Assembly (NCBI GenBank): GCA_944320555.1
Contig: CALUHX010000001.1
Location: 1-64,000, forward strand
DNA length: 64,000 nucleotides
DNA from: an uncultured Butyricimonas sp.
GTDB taxonomy: Bacteria > Bacteroidota > Bacteroidia > Bacteroidales > Marinifilaceae
Direction: 5' to 3'
Under the pieces are notes generated by a model. The model searched no databases. It saw only the letters and a program-made list of their open reading frames with translations, and was not told the origin of the DNA. This document shows positions 33,005 to 42,653 of this stretch, piece by piece (position 1 is the stretch's first letter; each line of letters begins with the position of its first letter). Made by a program: the position numbers and the translations under genes.

Positions 33005-34354
33005 TTATTCATACGATGTTTGCTCATCCCAATAGGCATTGGCCAATTCCTCCACGTTCACGCCAATACTCGTCAAATAGTCGACAATGATATCATACTT
33101 CGCCTTGATTTTTCCTGATTTATCCTGACCCGTATTCTGGCTTAAACGTCCTTTGGGATCATTCATGTTATAGGGAACATTAAACAACCCAACTCCTGTG
33201 TTTACATATTTGACATCTTCTTCCAAATAGCTCCTTGGGAAACTAATCGCCATAGCGATAAAGCTTCTCAAATCCAACCGCTGCTTCTGCTCAATTGTAA
33301 CACGACTGGTCGGCATTCCTATATTTGAGCCATCTTCCAACGAAAATCCATAAAGACAGAGACCAAATTGGGTAACACATGCGGATTGTCCTCTATAGGC
33401 ATTCGCATAATTGCCCGTCAATCCGTTATAATCCGTATGAGAGAAGAAATCCGTAGAAGCCAACACATCCTCGTAAAGCTCGTCAGCCATACCGTCCGCC
33501 AAGAACCAAACATTAAATCCATTTTTCAAGTTCCAAAAATCATTACCCGACAACGTGTCTATTGTAAAATCTCCATGACTCAAAATGAAATTATTGTTCG
33601 ATTGGAAATACGACTGCGGGGCAGGTCCCGATGTCGTTGCCACTTCCAATTGTTTGCCCAACAGGATTCGAGGAGGCATACCTAATTTCAACATCGCCTG
33701 CGAATAGTTGTTCAACAACATGGATTCCAACAAATCCAATTGTTTCATGACATAATTCGAATCAGCGCATTCCACGGAAAACGAGTTGGCGAGATAATCA
33801 TAATACTCTTGCACAAATGTCATCTCGAACGGATTATTTTCCAAGTCATAATCCACCGTTATCGTCGTTTTCAAGCTATCCACCTCTATTTCGGGGTCAT
33901 ACCCGGAAGGAAGCACCGCCGTCACTCCAATTTTATAGCGGCCTTCCTCTTTCGGACCAACAGGCCCCTGTGTTTCATCCGTATTGGAATTGCCTTGCCA
34001 AACAATAACACTGTCTTTGGCCTCGTTTAACGTGAAATAAACCTTGTTGTCTGTGGTCGCATCGCCTTCTCTCTCATAAGAATAATAAACTGTTTCAGAC
34101 TTCTTTTCCAACGAAGTCTTACTCCAAGCCCCGGAAGTCCATCCCCAATAAACATCCTGCTCGCTAAACTTGTAAAATATAGACACGCCATACTCATTAT
34201 ATAATCCCATAATCCGCTCGTCCCACTCATTCTCACCTTGGGGAAGAGTCAAGAACGGCTCTTCCACTCCCAACGGCCTTAAGGCATCCTCATCGGCACA
34301 TCCCGTATATACCAATAAACCGAACAATAGCCAAAGTATTCCATATTTTTTCAT
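33005..34354 (-). CDS. SusD-linked lipoprotein, possibly metallopeptidase-like without HExxH
   Basis: This 449-aa lipoprotein begins MKKYGILWLLFGLLVYTGC. The start of the mature part (NEWDERIMGLYNEYGVSIFYK) recalls the putative zinc-metallopeptidase lipoproteins that accompany Bacteroidales SusCD pairs, which have WLDKWIYDNF-type openings, but no HExxH motif is present anywhere, so enzymatic activity is doubtful. The middle section contains a beta-rich insert (residues about 75-165). It is 11 bases downstream of susD and surely cotranscribed. Alternative view: a cargo-binding surface lipoprotein of the uptake system. Confidence 0.65.
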   Translation of the reverse strand: MKKYGILWLLFGLLVYTGCADEDALRPLGVEEPFLTLPQGENEWDERIMGLYNEYGVSIFYKFSEQDVYWGWTSGAWSKTSLEKKSETVYYSYEREGDATTDNKVYFTLNEAKDSVIVWQGNSNTDETQGPVGPKEEGRYKIGVTAVLPSGYDPEIEVDSLKTTITVDYDLENNPFEMTFVQEYYDYLANSFSVECADSNYVMKQLDLLESMLLNNYSQAMLKLGMPPRILLGKQLEVATTSGPAPQSYFQSNNNFILSHGDFTIDTLSGNDFWNLKNGFNVWFLADGMADELYEDVLASTDFFSHTDYNGLTGNYANAYRGQSACVTQFGLCLYGFSLEDGSNIGMPTSRVTIEQKQRLDLRSFIAMAISFPRSYLEEDVKYVNTGVGLFNVPYNMNDPKGRLSQNTGQDKSGKIKAKYDIIVDYLTSIGVNVEELANAYWDEQTSYE

Positions 34355-34365
34355 AACCTGTTTTT

Positions 34366-35892
34366 TTAATTTCTAACATTCTGTTTCAAATTTCCATTCT
34401 GATTCAATGCGTCTTGAGGAATAGGTAAAGCGTATTGCGAAGTCCGCAAGGTAGCCTCCACTTCCTCGCCCTCTTTGGCAAAAGCGATATGCGTAAATGT
34501 CTCGCCAAAACGACGGATGTCGAACCAACGGTGATTATTCTCGCCCACCAACTCTTTCCGACGTTCCTGCTTGTAAATCGTCATCAACTCCTCACCATCC
34601 TGAATATCCAAAGGCTGCCATTCCTCGGAATCCGTACGATAACGGTGTTGACGTAAGTAATTCAAATCTTCCAAGGCTTGAATCCGGTAAGAATCATCGC
34701 CTGTTTCAATGAATTTGTTAATGCAAGCCTCGATTTTGTTTAAATATACTTCAGCCAAACGGAGCCCTTGAGTTTTGCCATAATTATAAAGGTCACTATA
34801 CGGTTTGTCCGGACACAACATGTAATATCCACTGGCATTCGCCCAAGCGAAATAAAACAACCCGCGCAAATCGTGAACCAGTTCCGGCTGCATGACAGCG
34901 GCCATCGGTGTCACACCGCCTAGCATAAGCTCGGACAAATCATCGCTGACCGCCCAAGGCATCTTGTTCACCCCTAATTGGTCCTGATAAAAATTCTTCG
35001 CATAAGGACGAACCCAAAGAATTTCTGTCGGATAGTCCTCGCTCATCACCGAGAGCCGCGCACGGGATGTCGCTTGGAAATCGGGCAATTCCAAGGTGTT
35101 TAAGTCCAACAACGCTTGTCTCGTACTCAACACGGAATCCGCATAAGCGATTGTCTTGTCCCAATTCTCCATGTACAAATAAACTCTTGTCAGCATGGCC
35201 GCAGCCGCCTCAGGCCCTATTCTGAAATAGTCCTTTACTTTCGGATTTTCTTTCATCAACTGATAACCGCGAAGCATGTCTCCCTCGATTTGTTCATACA
35301 CCTCTTGCACGGTGTTCCGGGAAGGCCCTTCAGAAACCACGTCGGAAGTCAACTGCAAAGGCACAGCCAAATTCGTGGAAGGATCCCCATTATTATAAGG
35401 CATCCCAAAGAAATTCACCAAATGAAGGTAGTAGTACGCACGTAACACCAACGCCTCGCCACGGATATGCTCCCGCTCGACCTCGTCACCTGTCATTTCG
35501 CCAATAAAATCCAAAATCACATTGCAGGCCCCGATTCCACGATAAGGGTCCTTCCAATACGCCGCATCTTCACCATCGCCCTCGTCCGTGAACATATTGT
35601 CCCGCCACAAGAATTTCGCATCCCTGGATTCATATAAATTTTGTGTGGCATTCGAAGCCACTCCGTAGCATTGAAGATTGTCCGTGAAAATATCCGTAAT
35701 GCTGAAGAAATTCGCGCCGCCACCAGAGGCAGTGGAATTGGGATTGTAATATGCGTCACCTTGCAAAATTTGTTCCAAGTCTTCCACCGTGGACGGACGT
35801 ATCTCGTCTTGGCTGCTTTCCTCCAAAAAGTCGCCACATCCATAAGCAAACGTGAACAACAACAGTCCAATGTATAAATATATCTTTTTCAT
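34366..35892 (-). CDS. RagB/SusD family nutrient-uptake outer-membrane lipoprotein
   Basis: This 508-aa lipoprotein has MKKIYLYIGLLLFTFAYGC with DFLEESSQDEIRPSTVEDLEQIL after the cysteine, the classic SusD opening. TPR-like helices carry REHIRGEALVLRAYYYLHLVNFFGMPY near residue 140, and the C-terminus has the family block YKQERRKELVGENNHRWFDIRRFG. It forms the lid over the SusC barrel (next gene, 18 bases upstream) and captures the ligand at the cell surface. Ligand unknown: there are no glycoside hydrolases nearby, so the substrate may be peptide, siderophore or a small glycan. Confidence 0.93.
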   Translation of the reverse strand: MKKIYLYIGLLLFTFAYGCGDFLEESSQDEIRPSTVEDLEQILQGDAYYNPNSTASGGGANFFSITDIFTDNLQCYGVASNATQNLYESRDAKFLWRDNMFTDEGDGEDAAYWKDPYRGIGACNVILDFIGEMTGDEVEREHIRGEALVLRAYYYLHLVNFFGMPYNNGDPSTNLAVPLQLTSDVVSEGPSRNTVQEVYEQIEGDMLRGYQLMKENPKVKDYFRIGPEAAAAMLTRVYLYMENWDKTIAYADSVLSTRQALLDLNTLELPDFQATSRARLSVMSEDYPTEILWVRPYAKNFYQDQLGVNKMPWAVSDDLSELMLGGVTPMAAVMQPELVHDLRGLFYFAWANASGYYMLCPDKPYSDLYNYGKTQGLRLAEVYLNKIEACINKFIETGDDSYRIQALEDLNYLRQHRYRTDSEEWQPLDIQDGEELMTIYKQERRKELVGENNHRWFDIRRFGETFTHIAFAKEGEEVEATLRTSQYALPIPQDALNQNGNLKQNVRN

Positions 35893-35910
35893 AAATCAAT
35901 AGTATTTGCA

Positions 35911-38900
35911 TTAAAACCTAACATCAAGTCCAAGCGAGAATGTGCGTTCGCGCGGTTGCGACCCCATCGCCACTTCCGGGTCTCGGCCCTTCAAATCCTT
36001 ACTCTTGATTTGCAATGGGTTGGAAGCATAAACAGAAACCCGCACGCTCTTGGCAAATCCGCGGATCCAATTCTCCGGCAAGTCATAAGAGAACGAGAAA
36101 TCATTGAAGCGAATATACCACATGTCCACAACGCGGGCTGTGGAATACCCCCAACTCGTGTAAGGACGCAAATCGGTGATTGACCCCTCCGGATAACTAT
36201 ACGACACTCCTTCAACAGCTCCCCGCACCGGTACACCTGGAATATTTGTGTGAAGTTCGTCGCCCGGTTGGCGCCAACGCTTGTTCAATTCCGTGGACAC
36301 GTTCGTGTATTCCGTCGGCATTCGATCGCTCTGCGTCCATGGGTTCGGCAAAAACTGTTTGCCGCCATGCACATAATAAATACTGATAGGCAACGAGAAC
36401 CGCTTGTAGCGGAACAACATGTTCAAGCCCCAGTTCGTGGTCGGATCTTTATGTCCGGCATATACCATGTACAAGCTCGGATCTTTGGGTGCATTATTAT
36501 TTTCTATGTTCATATAATCAATTATCGGGCCGCCATTCTCCGGATTCAAACCTGCGAATTTGAACGCCCAAAAAGCGTCCACGGGATAACCCTCCTTTTT
36601 CCAAAGTCCCTGCCGGGCATTGTCCCACGTAGGCTCCGCACTATTGATGGAAGACTTGATTTTGTTTTGATTGGACGAAAACGTCGAGGACAAGCTCCAC
36701 GTGAAATTCTTTGTCCGCACCGGCACCAACGAAATGAACATATCCCAACCGCTATTGGTCATATCGCCACCATTTATATACGTGGTTTCCACTCCATTCT
36801 CCAATGCCACATTCCGCTCCGTAACCAAATCGGTCGTTTTTTTGTAATAATAAGAAAAACTACCGTTCAATCGACCTTCAAATAACGACCAAGTTATGTT
36901 ATAATCCATAGACATCGTTTTCTCCCATTTGATTCCAGGTGTCGGACGTTTCACAATAGACATGGAATGTTCTCCCGTCGTGAAATCCGCATCATTGTAT
37001 CTAGCGGTCAAGTCTGGACTGATTCCTTCTGCAAGGTTCGCTTGATAACCGAAGGTGGCCATAAAAGACACATCCGTGAAAATATGATGCAGGTTCATCA
37101 TCCACGGCTCATCAGAAAGATTCCAACGTATACCGGTGGACCAAACTGGAGAGAATTTATCCCGTTGATCTTGTCCAAAACGGTTGTTCGCATCACCACG
37201 GACATTAAAACTGATAGCGTAACGTTGCTTGTAATTATAAGCCGCAGAAGCATAATAGGAAGCCGTGTTGGACAAGCGGTCCGTCAACGTCGGTTGAGAT
37301 TGCGCCATGTTATTCAAACCGCTGTCCACTTCCAACGGAAGCTCCGCAAAAGTTTTCCCTCTATCAGGCTGATAACCATACGTGGTTTGCGAATAACCAT
37401 CGTACTGCGAACTCCTGACTTCCCAACCAGCCATCAACGACAATGTATGAACATCGTTGAAAAGTTTTGTATAATCAGCCTGCAAACGTAAGGTATAATT
37501 AAAATTCCGACTTTCAGACGCCATGTAGACTCCTCCAAAAGGAACCTTACAATCTTTATACTCATCACTGTCCGTTGTCACAGAACCATAATCGTATCCC
37601 CTCGTTTCCGCCATTTTATGGGATTGCTCCGTAAACCAAGACTCCGCAAAAGAATTAGAACGTCCGCCTCCCAGTTGCACCCCTACTCGAAGATTGTCCG
37701 TGATAGCATAACGCAGATTCAAGTTGATATTCACACTACTTTGCGTATTGTTGCTTCCGGAATTTGCCAATTCATTCAAAATATTGTATTTGTATCCACC
37801 TTCATTGTAATAATATAACTCTCCATCATCATCGTAAGCTCTAATCACCCGGCTCGTATTCAAAGCATATCCATACGGGTCAACACCAGAGGCGAACAAA
37901 TTAGTCTTTGTGTAGGCTCCACTCAACGAAGCGAACAAAGTGAATTTTGTTCCCCAGCGCGCGTTAAAATTAATAGAACCGCGATAACGCTCTATATCGT
38001 TCCCGATTGCCGTATTCATGGTCTTGGTATAGCTGACAGAACCGCGATAAGTTCCATGCGAGTCACCACCACCCACACTGATACTATGCTCGTGGCTGAA
38101 CGGATTACGATACAACAAATCGAACCAATCCATGTTCAAAGATTCCAACTTTTGAGCCGCAATCTCCAACTGGTCGTAAGTAATCTCTCCCCGTTGGAAT
38201 GCCAAAGCCAATCCTGTATAACCTATCGATTCGTCGTCGAATCTAGCCCCCCGGGCAAAACCTTCCCGAGAAAGTTCCACGCGTTCTTGCGAGTTCATAT
38301 ATTCCAAACGATTGTAGTTCAACCGCTGACTTATTGTGTAACGTCCATAATAATTTACCGACGGAGCACCACGCTCACCTTTTTTAGTTGTGATGACAAT
38401 CACTCCATTTGCAGCCTCCGTACCATAAATTGCCGTGGCAGCCGCATCTTTCAAGACCGTGATACTCTCAATGTCACTCGGATTCAACCAATCAATGGCA
38501 CTTCCCACGAAATCCTTCATCAAATCCATGTTGTCATCCAACGTCCCTTGCGCCGTGGCATTGAAGTCCTCCATTTCGAAAGGAAGGGGATCCTCCTGCA
38601 AAATACCGTCAACCACCCACACCGGATCGGCATTAGCCAAGATCGTTGATGTTCCACGAACCCGAATTCGCTGCCGTTGCCCGGTCAAACCACTGTCGTT
38701 GATGACCATCATGCCCGGAATCTTACCCTGCAACATTTGCGCCAACGAGTTCGTTCCGTTCATCACCAAATCCTCTCCTTTTACTGAAGAATAAGCACCG
38801 ATGGCCGTCTTTTTGTCCAATTCCTGATATCCGGTCACGACGACCTCGCCCAAATCCTCGGAAGCCTCCTGCATCGTCACCACCAATGTATCCTGGCCGG

Positions 38901-39480
38901 TGTAACGCACTTCTTGGCGCTCCATGCCGATAAAGGAGAACACAAGGGTGCTCGTCGTGTCGGGCAATATCAATTTGAAATTACCCCTCACGTCGGTGGC
39001 CGTGCCGGAAGTCGTTCCCTTCACAATGACGGAAACGCCGGGAAGCGGATTGTTCCGGGTGTCCACCACCCGTCCGTTCACCACTCTCGGACCATTCTCT
39101 TTCTCGTCGTCGCGCACGATGACATACACGCCATTCTCCATCACGAAGGCAAAGCCCGTTCCCGACAGCACTTGCCGCAAAGCCTCCTCCACCAGCATAT
39201 TCTGCAAATCCATGTCCTCGCAGCTTACGTGCCGCAACAGATTCTCGTTGTAAAGAATCTTCACGTCAGTCTGATCCGTAATCTGCATCAACACCGTGCT
39301 CAGGTTGGCAGAACGCACATTCAGGTTCACTTTCTGCTGGGAAAAAGCCGAAGCCGAAGCTGTCAGGCACGACACAAAAGCAAACACACTTAACAGTTTG
39401 ATTGTCAATAGAAGTCTTTTCCATTTGAGCGGACGTTGCGAACCGTCCCCTCGACTCGTTTTTTTAACTTCGTTGTTCAT
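35911..39480 (-). CDS. SusC/RagA TonB-linked outer-membrane protein with STN signalling domain
   Basis: This 1189-aa receptor has a long N-terminus with a signal segment (about residues 25-47). A secretin/TonB N-terminal (STN) domain (about 55-118: LSTVLMQITDQTDVKILYNENLL) touches FecR. The CarboxypepD_reg-like domain (133-215: VVNGRVVDTRNNPLPGVSVIVKG) is followed by the plug with the TonB-box region (EVVVTGYQ) and LAQMLQGKIPGM, NDSGLTGQRQRIRVRG, and VLKDAAATAIYG. The beta barrel ends with ...RTFSLGLDVRF, closing on Phe. It imports an unknown nutrient with SusD. The STN domain and adjoining fecR and sigma genes show that ligand binding is signalled inward to induce this locus. Confidence 0.95.
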   Translation of the reverse strand: MNNEVKKTSRGDGSQRPLKWKRLLLTIKLLSVFAFVSCLTASASAFSQQKVNLNVRSANLSTVLMQITDQTDVKILYNENLLRHVSCEDMDLQNMLVEEALRQVLSGTGFAFVMENGVYVIVRDDEKENGPRVVNGRVVDTRNNPLPGVSVIVKGTTSGTATDVRGNFKLILPDTTSTLVFSFIGMERQEVRYTGQDTLVVTMQEASEDLGEVVVTGYQELDKKTAIGAYSSVKGEDLVMNGTNSLAQMLQGKIPGMMVINDSGLTGQRQRIRVRGTSTILANADPVWVVDGILQEDPLPFEMEDFNATAQGTLDDNMDLMKDFVGSAIDWLNPSDIESITVLKDAAATAIYGTEAANGVIVITTKKGERGAPSVNYYGRYTISQRLNYNRLEYMNSQERVELSREGFARGARFDDESIGYTGLALAFQRGEITYDQLEIAAQKLESLNMDWFDLLYRNPFSHEHSISVGGGDSHGTYRGSVSYTKTMNTAIGNDIERYRGSINFNARWGTKFTLFASLSGAYTKTNLFASGVDPYGYALNTSRVIRAYDDDGELYYYNEGGYKYNILNELANSGSNNTQSSVNINLNLRYAITDNLRVGVQLGGGRSNSFAESWFTEQSHKMAETRGYDYGSVTTDSDEYKDCKVPFGGVYMASESRNFNYTLRLQADYTKLFNDVHTLSLMAGWEVRSSQYDGYSQTTYGYQPDRGKTFAELPLEVDSGLNNMAQSQPTLTDRLSNTASYYASAAYNYKQRYAISFNVRGDANNRFGQDQRDKFSPVWSTGIRWNLSDEPWMMNLHHIFTDVSFMATFGYQANLAEGISPDLTARYNDADFTTGEHSMSIVKRPTPGIKWEKTMSMDYNITWSLFEGRLNGSFSYYYKKTTDLVTERNVALENGVETTYINGGDMTNSGWDMFISLVPVRTKNFTWSLSSTFSSNQNKIKSSINSAEPTWDNARQGLWKKEGYPVDAFWAFKFAGLNPENGGPIIDYMNIENNNAPKDPSLYMVYAGHKDPTTNWGLNMLFRYKRFSLPISIYYVHGGKQFLPNPWTQSDRMPTEYTNVSTELNKRWRQPGDELHTNIPGVPVRGAVEGVSYSYPEGSITDLRPYTSWGYSTARVVDMWYIRFNDFSFSYDLPENWIRGFAKSVRVSVYASNPLQIKSKDLKGRDPEVAMGSQPRERTFSLGLDVRF

Positions 39481-39518
39481 GCTACATAGTATTAAATTTA
39501 ACAGTCAAAAATTTCTTG

Positions 39519-40709
39519 CTATTCTCTTCTCTCTCCCACATAAACAAAACTACCCTGCATGGTAAAACGCACGGAGGAACTCAATTCAAACAATTTGAAG
39601 AAAGCCTCGATGCTGTCGTACTTGTCCAAATTGCCGGAGAAAACCAAATCCTTCAACTTCTCGCTCTCGAAAACGACCGTGACATCGTACCACCGGGAAA
39701 GCACCCGCATGATGTCAGCCAACCGCTCATTCTGGAACATCAGGACGTTGTCTTTCCACCCCACGAAATAACGCACGTTCACGCCCCGCACGCTCACCTC
39801 ACGCGCTCCTTTGTCAAACACCAACTGGCAACCCGGTTTCAACCTCGTCGTCCCCGTCCTTTCGTTCGAGAAACTCACGCTACCCTCCACAAGAGTCGCA
39901 GCCACGGAAGCCTCCTCGGGATAACACTTCACGTTGAACTCCGTGCCCAAAACGGTCACCGCCCCCAAATCCGTCCGCACGACAAAAGGCCGCAAAGAAT
40001 CGGAACGCACGTCGAAATAAGCCTCCCCCCTCAGCGCCACCTCGCGACTCTTCCCCGAGAACGACTCCGGGTAATCCAAACGGGAGTCGGAATTCAACCA
40101 TACCCTCGTCCCGTCGGCCAACGTCAGATTGTAAACGCCCCCTCGGGGCACCAGCAACGTATTGCCCGCAGCGGAATCCACGGCCGCCTTTCCTTCCTTC
40201 GCCTCATAACGGAGACCGGTGGAATCGGTGGACAACGACACGCCATCGCCATCCTTCAACCGCTGTTCCTTGGCTTCCAAGCGATACCGCTCGCCATCCG
40301 CCCTCACCAAAATAGCCTTGACCTCGCGCACCGGCTCGAAACGTTGGGCCACCCGCGGCTCTTCCTGCTCCCGCACGGAAAGGGCGAACAACCCCACAGC
40401 CGCAAGGCAAGCCGCCACGCCGCTCCAAACGCCCAACCGCCGAAGGTTGCGCCGCCGACGCTCCATCGCCTTCAGTTTGTCATAGGCCTTCTTATAGTCA
40501 TAACGCTCGCACAAAACCATCCGCTCATACAACCGCCCGGAGTCCCGCAACCGTTCCACAATGCCTTCTTCCTCCCTCTCGACGTCCCCTGCACGCATTT
40601 CCCGCGCGAGCGTCCCGGCGCCGCATTCCGACACCTCGTCCGCCAATCCGCCCAACAGCCTGCGCACCACAGCCTCGGCCCACTCATGTATGTCTGTCCA
40701 CTTTATCAT
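39519..40709 (-). CDS. FecR family anti-sigma factor
   Basis: This 396-aa single-pass inner-membrane protein has a cytoplasmic N-terminus (1-78), a TM helix about 79-97 (WSGVAACLAAVGLFALSV), and a periplasmic FecR domain with YNLTLADGTRVWLNSDSRLDYP and LGTEFNVKCYPEEASVAATLVEGSV (about 205-290). The C-terminal DUF4974-type domain is LADIMRVLSRWYDVTVVF. It holds the ECF sigma factor until the SusC STN domain signals. AGGAGA precedes the ATG. Unusually, its sigma gene is not adjacent but 1.9 kb upstream, beyond an ATPase gene. Confidence 0.93.
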   Translation of the reverse strand: MIKWTDIHEWAEAVVRRLLGGLADEVSECGAGTLAREMRAGDVEREEEGIVERLRDSGRLYERMVLCERYDYKKAYDKLKAMERRRRNLRRLGVWSGVAACLAAVGLFALSVREQEEPRVAQRFEPVREVKAILVRADGERYRLEAKEQRLKDGDGVSLSTDSTGLRYEAKEGKAAVDSAAGNTLLVPRGGVYNLTLADGTRVWLNSDSRLDYPESFSGKSREVALRGEAYFDVRSDSLRPFVVRTDLGAVTVLGTEFNVKCYPEEASVAATLVEGSVSFSNERTGTTRLKPGCQLVFDKGAREVSVRGVNVRYFVGWKDNVLMFQNERLADIMRVLSRWYDVTVVFESEKLKDLVFSGNLDKYDSIEAFFKLFELSSSVRFTMQGSFVYVGERRE

Positions 40710-41124
40710 TGTCTCTCCTGTTTACAATTAACTCGTGAAATTTACACATAACAAACACGCCACACGTCAAAACGGGTGACAAGACAGGCAAAAAAATTTC
40801 ACCTTCCCGTCACTTTTTTTGCCACCCGCCCACAATTCTCTGATTTCGAATAAATTAATTCTTCAAACGAATAGCCCGGAAAAATATCCGTCCCCAAGGC
40901 CAAAACCGCACCGCCCCATGCGCGAACCGCCCCTGCAAAGGATATGCACAAGGAGTGAACCGTGCATACTTACGTTTCACGCTCCTGTCACTATCCTGTC
41001 AAACACACTCGATTCAGTGCCTGTAACAGGAAGGTGACAGGAAGGTGAACTGACCGTATACCCTAAGCACACCCTAAGCACACCCTGAACACGCCATAAT
41101 CGCACACACTCCGCCCCGCAAAAA
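40710..41124. other. Intergenic region between fecR and the ATPase gene
   Basis: No gene. At 40984-40999 and 41026-41041 a 16-base imperfect inverted repeat (CCTGTCACTATCCTGT, 14 of 16 paired) forms a hairpin, and at 41061-41093 an 11-base word CCCTAAGCACA is repeated about three times. Both lie just downstream of the ATPase stop. Confidence 0.5.
40984..41093. repeat. Hairpin and triple 11-bp direct repeat downstream of the ATPase gene
   Basis: Inverted repeat arms 40984-40999 and 41026-41041; direct repeats of CCCTAAGCACA at 41061-41071 and 41072-41082 with a degenerate third copy to 41093. Function unknown. Confidence 0.55.
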
Positions 41125-42483
41125 TCACCTCACGGCATTACCAAGAGCATACAACGGACAAATCTCTATCCGAGCGGCCTCTTCTCCATCTGCCAGCCGT
41201 ATTTCACCGAAATTTTCCAACGACGCGCGAACCGCTCTCGTCAAACGCTTTTTTTGCATGAAGAAACGAAGACTTTTCATCTTACCGCTGACCCCGGCCT
41301 TGACCTCAATCGGAAGGACCTTCATATCATGCGAGACCACATAGTCAATTTCCGATGTCGCCCCGTTCGCAAGATTCTCCCAATAATACAAATCGCGCTG
41401 CGTCCTCGGATTGCCGGCTTTCACTATTTCCCAACCAGCGGCCATTTCAGTCAAACCTCCTTTATTCACCAAATCTTCCGCCGCTCCCAACAATATCAAA
41501 TCCGTGACTTCCTTCGAGCCACCCAAATCCAAGTCCAGAATACGCAGCAGCAGGCCACTATCAAGATAGATATATTTGCAAAACTTTTTATTCACCTCCG
41601 CCCCCAACGGCAATCCGTTGGCCGCCGTGTGGCGCACCGCTTTCAAAATGCCCGCGTCGCAAAGCAACCCCAACGCATTTTTCACTTCCTCCGAACGATA
41701 TCCACCGTCCACTTGACTATAAACAAATTTCCGACCGACCTGCATCACCGCACTTTGCAACGTGTCGCGCAACAACGCAGGATCCACCTTCCGGGCGTAT
41801 TTCACAAAATCGTCATAATATGTCTGTTGGATGTCATCCTGTTCGTTGGCACATTCCCGATAGTCGCGCGTCTCCAGCCACGCCACCACACTGGCCGGCA
41901 TCCCACCCACGACAAGAAAAGTGCGGAACGCCTGCACCAACTCGTTATGAAGCGCCAAAAACAAGGGATGGGCACTATCAGCCTTGTTTTTCGCCTCTAT
42001 CCAGTCCTCTTTCCCCTGCGCCATTAAAAATTCATCAAATGACAAGGGATACATAAACATCGAACGAATCCGCCCCACGCCATAAGCCTGCAAATCTCTC
42101 AAAGCGAACTCCAACAACGACCCCGCGGCGACCACATGAAGTTCCGGAAAATCTTCCTTGAAAAACCAAAGGCTCTTCAAGGCTTCCTCGGAGGCTTGTA
42201 TCTCATCCAGAAAAAGGAGCGTCTTTCCCGGAATCACCGGCACGGCATACAATTGTCCCAGACGCGAGGCGATTTCTTTCACGTCGTTCACTTGGCGAAA
42301 CAATTCTTTCAACTCCGGCTTTTTCTCAAAGTTCACCTCGATATAATTTTCAAACGACTCCCCAAGACGTCGCACGGAACACGATTTCCCGACCTGACGA
42401 GCCCCCCGCAACAAAAGCGGTTTGCGCTTGGACGATTCCTTCCACAGCAACAATTCCGAATCAATAGACCTGTTCAAATACAT
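41125..42483 (-). CDS. AAA ATPase with C-terminal DUF4143 domain
   Basis: This 452-aa protein has Walker A GARQVGKS (about residues 29-36), Walker B TLLFLDEIQ (about 88-96), and SLLEFALRD then FMYPLSFDEFL after the core. The DUF4143 part starts around 200 (DDFVKYARKVDPALLRDTLQ) and ends in a PD-(D/E)XK-like piece (SEIDYVVSHDMKVLPIEVKAG). The family is widespread in accessory genomes; role unresolved, with suggestions including toxin-antitoxin-like or nucleotide-dependent DNA handling. The ATG at 42483 is preferred over a TTG three codons upstream. It has its own promoter (42502-42530) and splits the sigma-fecR pair. Three 33-bp repeats lie upstream. Confidence 0.88.
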   Translation of the reverse strand: MYLNRSIDSELLLWKESSKRKPLLLRGARQVGKSCSVRRLGESFENYIEVNFEKKPELKELFRQVNDVKEIASRLGQLYAVPVIPGKTLLFLDEIQASEEALKSLWFFKEDFPELHVVAAGSLLEFALRDLQAYGVGRIRSMFMYPLSFDEFLMAQGKEDWIEAKNKADSAHPLFLALHNELVQAFRTFLVVGGMPASVVAWLETRDYRECANEQDDIQQTYYDDFVKYARKVDPALLRDTLQSAVMQVGRKFVYSQVDGGYRSEEVKNALGLLCDAGILKAVRHTAANGLPLGAEVNKKFCKYIYLDSGLLLRILDLDLGGSKEVTDLILLGAAEDLVNKGGLTEMAAGWEIVKAGNPRTQRDLYYWENLANGATSEIDYVVSHDMKVLPIEVKAGVSGKMKSLRFFMQKKRLTRAVRASLENFGEIRLADGEEAARIEICPLYALGNAVR

Positions 42484-42501
42484 AACCAACAATTTTCAAC
42501 A

Positions 42502-42530
42502 CAAAGATAACGGATATTGCGGACTTTCAA
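42502..42530 (-). promoter_or_regulatory. Promoter of the AAA ATPase gene
   Basis: On the minus strand TTG (42530-42528) and TATCTTTG (42509-42502) are spaced 18 bases apart, close to the Bacteroidota optimum. The 12-mer TTTGTGTTGAAA occurs twice here, once at each promoter element. The ATPase therefore need not depend on the sigma-fecR transcript. Confidence 0.6.
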
Positions 42531-42543
42531 CACAAAACGCTCC

Positions 42544-42640
42544 GTTTTTGTGAAAATCAAGAGGAATAACGACCAATTTTCCGTGAAAATAAAGAGGAAT
42601 AACGGCCCGTTTTTTGTAAAAACCAAGAGGAATAGGAGAA
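42544..42640. repeat. Three tandem 33-bp repeats upstream of the ATPase gene
   Basis: The word GTGAAAATCAAGAGGAATAA and close variants begin at 42550, 42583 and 42616, exactly 33 bases apart. The plus strand could encode an 11-residue repeat with KIKRNN, but no gene is otherwise indicated. They end within a few bases of the sigma-factor stop at 42654. Confidence 0.75.
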
Positions 42641-42653
42641 TTCGGCGGCAAAT

